From: Mixta calida
GTDB lineage: Bacteria > Pseudomonadota > Gammaproteobacteria > Enterobacterales > Enterobacteriaceae
Assembly: GCF_002953215.1 (NCBI RefSeq)
Contig: NZ_CP026378.1
Location: 2,896,540 to 2,960,539, forward strand
Length of the DNA: 64,000 nucleotides
Direction: 5' to 3'
Below, in pieces: positions 58,565-64,000 of the stretch; within the stretch, counting starts at the first letter, position 1; each line of letters opens with the position of its first letter. The notes below the pieces were generated by a model. It was not told the origin of the DNA, did no database searches, and was given only the letters and a program-made list of their open reading frames with translations. Made by a program: the position numbers and the translations under genes.

Positions 58565-59422
58565 ATGAAATTTATCGGCGCCCATGTGAGCGCGGCGGGC
58601 GGAGTGGACCAGGCGGTGCAGCGCGCCCACGAACTGGAAGCGACCGCGTTTGCGCTGTTTACCAAAAATCAGCGCCAGTGGCGCGCGGCCGCGCTGACGC
58701 CGGCGATCATCAGCGCCTTTCGCAACGCCTGCGAAAAGTATGGCTACAGCAGCGCGCAGATCCTGCCTCACGACAGCTTTCTGATTAACCTCGGCCATCC
58801 GCAGGAGGAGCCGTTGGAAAAATCGCGCGCCGCCTTTATCGACGAGCTACAGCGCTGCGAACAGCTGGGCCTGTCGCTGCTCAATTTTCATCCCGGCAGC
58901 CATCTGAATCAGATTGACGAGGAAGCCTGTCTGAAGCGCATCGCGGAATCGGTGAATATCGCGCTGGATAAGACCCGCGGCGTTACCGCTGTGATTGAAA
59001 ACACCGCCGGTCAGGGCAGCAATCTCGGCTACCGCTTCGAGCATCTGGCGGCGATCATCGACGGCGTAGAGGATAAATCGCGCGTCGGCGTCTGCATCGA
59101 TACCTGCCACGCCTTTGCCGGGGGCTACGATCTGCGTAGCGAAGCGGACTGCGAGGCGACCTTCGCCGAGTTCGATCGCGTCGTCGGCTTCCGGTATCTG
59201 CGCGGCATGCACCTTAATGACGCGAAAAGCGCTTACGCCAGCCGCGTTGACCGTCACCATAGCTTAGGCGAAGGGAATATCGGCACCACGGTGTTTAGCT
59301 GGCTAATGAAAGACAGCCGCTTCGACAATATTCCGCTGATTCTCGAAACCATCAATCCCGATATCTGGAAGGATGAAATAGCCTGGCTGAAGTCACAGCA
59401 GCGCGATGCGGCCAGCGTCTGA
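58565..59422 (+). CDS. nfo: Endonuclease IV
   Basis: The 285-residue TIM-barrel AP endonuclease has the E. coli length and all three PROSITE-type zinc clusters: [35 protein letters not shown] and [25 protein letters not shown]. It nicks DNA at abasic and oxidised 3' sites; in E. coli it is induced by SoxRS. A perfect AGGAGAA site precedes the ATG. Its last 110 bases are partly duplicated immediately downstream (59420-59529). Confidence 0.96.
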   Translation: MKFIGAHVSAAGGVDQAVQRAHELEATAFALFTKNQRQWRAAALTPAIISAFRNACEKYGYSSAQILPHDSFLINLGHPQEEPLEKSRAAFIDELQRCEQLGLSLLNFHPGSHLNQIDEEACLKRIAESVNIALDKTRGVTAVIENTAGQGSNLGYRFEHLAAIIDGVEDKSRVGVCIDTCHAFAGGYDLRSEADCEATFAEFDRVVGFRYLRGMHLNDAKSAYASRVDRHHSLGEGNIGTTVFSWLMKDSRFDNIPLILETINPDIWKDEIAWLKSQQRDAASV

Positions 59423-59529
59423 AAGACAGCCGCGACAATATTCTGCTGATTCTGGAAACCATTAAGCCCGATATCTGGAAGGATGAAATAGCCTGGCTGA
59501 AGTCACAGCAGCGCGATGCGGCCAGCATC
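59420..59529 (+). repeat. Partial tandem duplication of the nfo 3' end
   Basis: Starting in the nfo stop codon, the sequence repeats the segment from 59307 on (TGAAAGACAGCCGC in both). The copy lacks three bases (TTC) and has a few substitutions in its first half, but then about 60 bases (CCCGATATCTGGAAGG through GATGCGGCCAGC) are identical to nfo. It ends where the stop codon would be. The rest of the gap to 59708 shows no gene. Confidence 0.9.
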
Positions 59530-59708
59530 GACCAGGCTACGGTTTTCCGCCAGCCCGCACGGGCTGGTCTCGACCCGCCACATGCTTGCAGGCCACGGCC
59601 GCCGCCTGCTTTCTGGCATCGTTGCCGCCTGGTAAAAGGTTAAAAAAACTGAAGAATAACAGCGCAGTGCCGATAAAGGATGCCAGATTCTTTTACAGGG
59701 AGTAACAC

Positions 59709-61121
59709 ATGAAACGCGCTGTTTTTTCTACAAGTCTATTACTTGCCGCGATAATTGGCGCGCCCGCCAGCGCCGACGTCCAGCCGAAAACCATCAAGTC
59801 CGTCTGGGTTAATCCATTTATGATGATGCGCCTGCATAATCAGATCAATATAGTCACCAACATCACCTTTAGCGACAACCGACAGGTGCAGCGTTGGTCG
59901 GCGATTGACTGTACGCAGCGCCAGGCTTACCAGCTCTACTGGGATCTGCTGGATAAAGAGGGGCTAAAAGAACATCGCTTCTACGGCGAAAATCTGGCCC
60001 GCTACGCACCGCCACAGCCTGCGCCGGAAATCACGCAGGAGCAGATCGCGCAGCTCTGCGACGTGAAGCTTAAAGAGGCGGAGTGGGTTTACGTAGAGAA
60101 AAAGAACCGCTGGGATATCCCTACGCTTATCGATCGCGCCAATATTATCCGGGCTGGCGAGAGTCTTATCGTCAGGGTCGGCTTCGGCTACGATAAAATC
60201 AGCTGGGACCCGCCTTACGACGCACCCTATAATTTTAAAATCGAACTGCACTTATATCACTGCGGCAACAAGACGGATAAAGTGGTTGGCGCGCTGGATG
60301 TTGACCCACAGGGCCGGGTCACTGACGGCCTGATCGATAAAGAAGCTATCCGCCGCGCCGACAGCTTTGAAAATACGCCAGCGACCGTCGCCGCCTTTGA
60401 CGCTATCTGCCAGCTCAGCGCGCCCAGCGACTTTCGCGGCCTCGGCCGTTACGTCAGTAAAAAAACGCCCGCCAGCGATGATCTGCTGAAACCGATGCTG
60501 CCGCAGTTCGGCGATAACTCAACCCAGTGGCTGACGCAGTTTCCGCTCGATGCGGCGCTGACGGCGCAGGCGCAGAAGCTGGTAAAAAACTGGGCGCCGC
60601 CAAAATTCCGCCGCCTGCGCTGGACGGAAAGCGACGCCAGCAGCGACAAGGTGAGCTATATCCTCGATGCGCGTCCCGACGGGCTGATGGTGCGCCTGGA
60701 GGACTATCGTCTGTTCAGGGGACAGCGCATCATGATAGCCAATGCCATTCAGTTGCAGTCCGCTCTTTCCATCAGCCATGTGCCTAATCAAACCCGCTCG
60801 CTGGACACGACGCTGCGCTTCCCGCTTTATCAGGGGCAGCGCTACGTCACCACGATAGAAAACGGCGACCTGGGCGAGAAGGAAAAAGTAAACAGGATGA
60901 CCGATCGCTGCGAGGTGATGGAGAAAGGCGACGCCCACGCGCTGAACACCGCCTTTAGCGGCAGCTACTGGCGCGTCAGTTGTGAACAGCAAAATGATGA
61001 AGGCACCTTCAAAACCGAGTCCGCCTTCTTAAACGATCTGAATATTTTCCTGCCGCTGAAGCGCAGCGTGAAAGGCAAAATGATGGAGGTCGCCCTGAGC
61101 GACGTCACGATCGCGCGTTAA
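59709..61121 (+). CDS. Exported protein of unknown function
   Basis: I do not recognise this 470-residue protein. It has a clear signal peptide (MKRAVFSTSLLLAAIIGAPASA, cleavage before DV) and no further membrane segment, so it should be periplasmic or secreted. Six cysteines in the mature part (in SAIDC, AQLCD, LYHCG, DAICQ, TDRCE and RVSCE) could form three disulfides. The early residues up to about 60 repeat hydrophobic-polar alternation of beta strands (VWVNPFMMMRLHNQINIVTN). A good ribosome site (CAGGGAGTAA) precedes the ATG and a strong terminator follows, so it is a single-gene unit, between nfo and fruA. Confidence 0.75.
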   Translation: MKRAVFSTSLLLAAIIGAPASADVQPKTIKSVWVNPFMMMRLHNQINIVTNITFSDNRQVQRWSAIDCTQRQAYQLYWDLLDKEGLKEHRFYGENLARYAPPQPAPEITQEQIAQLCDVKLKEAEWVYVEKKNRWDIPTLIDRANIIRAGESLIVRVGFGYDKISWDPPYDAPYNFKIELHLYHCGNKTDKVVGALDVDPQGRVTDGLIDKEAIRRADSFENTPATVAAFDAICQLSAPSDFRGLGRYVSKKTPASDDLLKPMLPQFGDNSTQWLTQFPLDAALTAQAQKLVKNWAPPKFRRLRWTESDASSDKVSYILDARPDGLMVRLEDYRLFRGQRIMIANAIQLQSALSISHVPNQTRSLDTTLRFPLYQGQRYVTTIENGDLGEKEKVNRMTDRCEVMEKGDAHALNTAFSGSYWRVSCEQQNDEGTFKTESAFLNDLNIFLPLKRSVKGKMMEVALSDVTIAR

Positions 61122-61140
61122 ATTGTCCTGCGCCAGATAA

Positions 61141-61170
61141 AAAAACGCCAGCCCGAAGGCTGGCGTTTTT
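61141..61170. terminator. Bidirectional terminator between the exported-protein gene and fruA
   Basis: AAAAACGCCAGCC-CGAA-GGCTGGCGTTTTT gives a 13-bp stem with T runs on both strands, lying between two convergent genes. Confidence 0.95.
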
Positions 61171-61185
61171 ATTCGCATGAGAGAA

Positions 61186-62892
61186 TCAGGCTTTCACCAG
61201 CTCCGACTCAGGACGTTTCAGCACCGCATAGGCCACGCCCGCCAGCAGCGTACCTACGACGATAGCCAGCAGGTAACCCAGTACCGGCGTAATCGCGCCT
61301 GGGATCAGCAGCACAAACAGACCGCCGTGCGGCGCCATCAGTTTCGCGCCGACCATCATCGAGATGGCGCCGGTGACCGCGCCGCCGACGATACAGCACG
61401 GCAGCACGCGCATCGGGTCGCGGGCGGCGAACGGAATCGCCCCTTCAGAGATAAAGCACAGGCCCAACACCAGCGCCGCTTTACCGCCCTCCTGTTGCCC
61501 TTTGTTGAATTTATTACGCGCCAGCAGCGTCGCCACGCCCATCGCCAGCGGCGGCACCATGCCCGCAGCCATAATCGCCGCCATCGGCGCGTAAGCCTGC
61601 GAACTCAGCAGCCCGACGCCGAACGCATAGGCCACTTTGTTGATCGGGCCGCCCATATCGGCGCACATCATGCCGCCCAGAATCGCGCCCAGCAGCACCG
61701 CGTTGGCGGTACCCATATTGCCGAGCCAGTGCGTCAGGCCTTCCATGATTTTCGCCACCGGCGTGCCGACCACGTAAATCATCAGCAGACCGGTGATCAG
61801 GCTCGCCACCAGCGGAATAATCAGGATCGGCTTCAGCGCCTCCATACTCTGCGGCAGCTTCACTTTACTGCTGAGAAACTTCGCGGCGTAACCGGCGATA
61901 AAACCGGCGATGATGCCGCCGAGGAAGCCAGCGTTGATGCTGCTGGCCAGCATACCGCCGATCAGGCCCGGCGTCAGGCCGGGGCGGTCAGCGATAGAGA
62001 AGGCGATAAAGCCCGCCAGCACCGGCACCATTAGCGCGAACGCCGTGCCGCCGCCGATCTGCATCAGCGCCGCCGCCAGCGTGCCCTGCTCTTTAAACGC
62101 GGTAATGCCGAAGGCGAAAGAGAGCGCGATGGACAGGCCGCCCGCCACCACCATCGGCAGCATATAAGAAACGCCGGTCAACAGATGACGATAGGCGCCC
62201 GCGCGCTCCTGCTGCTGCTCGCCATCGCTGGCGGCGCTCTGCGTGTTGCCTTTCGGCTGATAAGGACGCGCTTCCGCCAGCGCCTTATCGAACTCCTGCG
62301 CGGTTTTCTTCAGCGCCAGGCCGGTTGAGGTGCGATACATCGGCTTACCGGCGAATTTCGCCAGATCCACTTCGATATCGGTCGCGACGATCACCAGATC
62401 CGCTTCCGCCACTTCCTGCGGGGTGATCGGGTTGCCGGCGCCCACTGAACCGCGGGTTTCGACTTTTACCCACCAGCCGCGTTTTTTCGCTTCGGTTTCG
62501 ATCGCTTCGGCGGCCATAAAGGTGTGCGCCACGCCGGTCGGACAGGCGGTAATCGCCACCACGCGCTTCGCGCCGGTCGAGGCGGCCGCGCTCACCGGCG
62601 CGGCGATCGGCTCTGCGGCGGGCGCCTGCCAGGGGTTCGCTTCCGCTTTGGCGCGCGCAAGGAACGCCTGCGGATCGCGCAGCGCCTGGGCGGCGTCGCC
62701 CTGCCATACCGCTTTGCCATTCAGGGCGCTGTCGGTCGGCATCCTGTCGCCCAGCGCGATAACCAGTTCGGCCTCGGCCGGGTTTTCCACCAGCGTCAGG
62801 CCAGCTTTGCCCGCCGCCGCCGCAAGAATTTGTTTTGCCATATAGCCGGAAGCAAGCCCCAGCGAAGGATCTGTCATCAGCAGCGTTTTCAT
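61186..62892 (-). CDS. fruA: PTS fructose-specific EIIB'BC component FruA
   Basis: The 568-residue protein has an N-terminal B'-like domain (1-85), an A/P-rich linker, an active EIIB domain with the phosphocysteine Cys117 in AITACPTGVAHTFMAAEA, and an EIIC membrane domain from about 225 (HLLTGVSYMLPMVVAGGLS) with about 8-10 helices and FISEGAIPFAARDPMRVLP. It transports fructose and phosphorylates it to fructose 1-phosphate, taking phosphate from the FruB protein. It ends the fruBKA operon, 16 bp after fruK. Confidence 0.96.
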   Translation of the reverse strand: MKTLLMTDPSLGLASGYMAKQILAAAAGKAGLTLVENPAEAELVIALGDRMPTDSALNGKAVWQGDAAQALRDPQAFLARAKAEANPWQAPAAEPIAAPVSAAASTGAKRVVAITACPTGVAHTFMAAEAIETEAKKRGWWVKVETRGSVGAGNPITPQEVAEADLVIVATDIEVDLAKFAGKPMYRTSTGLALKKTAQEFDKALAEARPYQPKGNTQSAASDGEQQQERAGAYRHLLTGVSYMLPMVVAGGLSIALSFAFGITAFKEQGTLAAALMQIGGGTAFALMVPVLAGFIAFSIADRPGLTPGLIGGMLASSINAGFLGGIIAGFIAGYAAKFLSSKVKLPQSMEALKPILIIPLVASLITGLLMIYVVGTPVAKIMEGLTHWLGNMGTANAVLLGAILGGMMCADMGGPINKVAYAFGVGLLSSQAYAPMAAIMAAGMVPPLAMGVATLLARNKFNKGQQEGGKAALVLGLCFISEGAIPFAARDPMRVLPCCIVGGAVTGAISMMVGAKLMAPHGGLFVLLIPGAITPVLGYLLAIVVGTLLAGVAYAVLKRPESELVKA

Positions 62893-62908
62893 TATGCCTC
62901 TCCTGCTG

Positions 62909-63847
62909 TCAGTTAAAAGGTTTCAGGTCGACGCGCGCCATCATTGCGGCCAACTGAGTACGATCGGTAACGCCTACGTTGCTCTGGCTGACTGCCAGCG
63001 CGGCGACCGCAGTCGCCAGACGCAGAGTGTGCTCGCTGGATTCGCGCATCAGCAGGCCGTAAATCAGCCCACCGACCATGGAATCGCCGGCGCCCACGGT
63101 GCTGACCACTTCACAGGCCGGCGGTCGGGCGATCCATTCCCCGGAGGCGTTCACCCACAGCGCGCCTTCCGCGCCGAGCGAAATCACTACGTGAGCAATG
63201 CCCTGTTCACGCAGGGCGTGCGCCGCTTCAATCACATCCTCCAGCGTCGGCAGCTTGCGTCCGGCCCAGATTTCCAGCTCGCGGCGGTTAGGCTTCACCA
63301 GCCAGGGCGCGGCTTTCAGACCGGCCACCAGCGCTTCGCGACTGCTGTCGAAAATAATGCACGGGCAATGAGTGCGCAGATCGCTCATCCAGCGCGTAAA
63401 GGCTTCTGGCGCGACGCCCGCAGGCAGGCTGCCGCTGACGCAGACCATATCGAACTGGCCCAGCCAGGTGAGAGAATCGGTGGTAAAGCGTTCCCAATCC
63501 TGCGCGCTGACGTCGAAGCCGGAGAAGTTTAAATCGGTAACTTCGCCATCTTTTTCCGTCAGCTTGACGTTGATGCGGGTACGGCCCGGCACCACCTGAA
63601 AACGGTTGGCGATGCCCAGCTCGCTGAACAGATGCTGAAAACCGTCCTGATTCTCTTTACCAAGGAAGCCGCCGACGGTGACGTCGATGCCTAAATCTTT
63701 CAGCACTTTCGCGACGTTAATGCCCTTGCCTGCGGCGTGCAGGCCGGTGGTCTTCACCAGGTTGACTTCGCCACGCTCGATTTCCGGGCAATAGCCGACC
63801 AGGTCATAGGCCGGATTAAGGGTAATGGTTGCGACGCGTCTGCTCAT
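62909..63847 (-). CDS. fruK: 1-Phosphofructokinase FruK
   Basis: The 312-residue PfkB-family kinase shows [12 protein letters not shown] at the N terminus, [16 protein letters not shown] for substrate binding and the catalytic [13 protein letters not shown] near residues 250-262. It phosphorylates fructose 1-phosphate from FruA to fructose 1,6-bisphosphate. Its ATG overlaps the fruB stop (ATGA). Length equals that of E. coli FruK. Confidence 0.96.
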   Translation of the reverse strand: MSRRVATITLNPAYDLVGYCPEIERGEVNLVKTTGLHAAGKGINVAKVLKDLGIDVTVGGFLGKENQDGFQHLFSELGIANRFQVVPGRTRINVKLTEKDGEVTDLNFSGFDVSAQDWERFTTDSLTWLGQFDMVCVSGSLPAGVAPEAFTRWMSDLRTHCPCIIFDSSREALVAGLKAAPWLVKPNRRELEIWAGRKLPTLEDVIEAAHALREQGIAHVVISLGAEGALWVNASGEWIARPPACEVVSTVGAGDSMVGGLIYGLLMRESSEHTLRLATAVAALAVSQSNVGVTDRTQLAAMMARVDLKPFN

Positions 63848-64000
63848 GCTGCCCCCTCGCCGAGGCCGCTGTTAATCGCCTCTTCAATGGCGTCCAGCGC
63901 CTGTTGTGCATCTTCACCGCTGGCGGTAAAGCGCAGGCGATGTCCTTTTTTCACGCCCAGCGCCACCACTTTCATCAGGCTGCGTCCGTTGGCGGGTTTG
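63844..64000 (-). CDS. fruB: PTS fructose diphosphoryl-transfer protein FruB, C-terminal part only
   Basis: The last 51 residues are visible, beginning [20 protein letters not shown] and ending SGLGEGAA before a TGA that overlaps fruK. This is the end of the FPr (HPr-like) domain that passes phosphate to FruA. The rest of the gene, including the EIIA domain, and the FruR-controlled promoter lie beyond the right edge of the window. Confidence 0.9.
   Translation of the reverse strand, partial: KPANGRSLMKVVALGVKKGHRLRFTASGEDAQQALDAIEEAINSGLGEGAA

Overview
The window is high-GC enterobacterial chromosome. Most of it follows the order of the 46-49 minute yeg/yoh/yei region of Escherichia coli: yegS, fbaB, thiD-thiM, mrp/metG, yohJK, cdd, sanA, mglBAC-galS, yeiB, folE, cirA, lysP, yeiE, yeiH, nfo, fruBKA. 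The proteins look clearly diverged from E. coli, and unrelated loci (mltB, ecotin, araE, torYZ, a Rhs island) are interleaved. This suggests an Erwiniaceae-type member of the Enterobacterales (Pantoea/Mixta/Erwinia); that placement is inference.

1-10.3 kb: a CyaR-like small RNA with a CRP site at class II spacing, the lipid kinase yegS, a five-gene rspA-rspB-transporter-dehydrogenase-regulator cluster that fits hexonate (probably L-gulonate/D-mannonate) catabolism, then on the minus strand the class I aldolase fbaB and a TPP-riboswitch-controlled thiM-thiD operon.

10.3-20.4 kb is the most disturbed segment. A truncated IS3-family orfA remnant precedes an EagR-type chaperone gene and a PAAR-Rhs effector gene. 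The Rhs gene loses its frame in a G run and is then cut by a complete 768-bp IS1 a few codons after its conserved DPLGL cleavage motif. IS1 has no matching 9-bp flanks. On its other side lie only the last 28 codons of another gene, followed by a ribose-type ABC ATPase, a permease and two short-chain dehydrogenases. The simplest reading is an IS1-mediated deletion that removed the Rhs toxin, its immunity gene, and the promoter and front genes of a sugar or polyol operon.

20.4-31.5 kb: mltB, a small DUF333 lipoprotein, ecotin with a non-standard P1 residue, araE with an AraC half-site, torYZ, a GNAT enzyme, an iron-type alcohol dehydrogenase and mrp.

31.7-46 kb: metG, yohJK, cdd (frameshifted), maeA, sanA, mglBAC and galS with two near-identical CRP plus GalR/GalS operator modules, yeiB, and folE (frameshifted). 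Three one-base losses in short base runs (Rhs, cdd, folE) raise the possibility of sequence error.

46-64 kb: a YjiJ-type MFS gene divergent from a PtrR-like LysR gene that overlaps frmA; frmB; cirA; a Fur-boxed siderophore-type ABC permease/ATPase pair between cirA and lysP, with competing hairpins before cirA; lysP; yeiE; a DUF1232 gene; yeiH; nfo with a partial tandem copy of its own 3' end; an unrecognised exported protein; and the fruBKA operon, whose first gene runs out of the window. I saw no rRNA, tRNA, CRISPR array or prophage.
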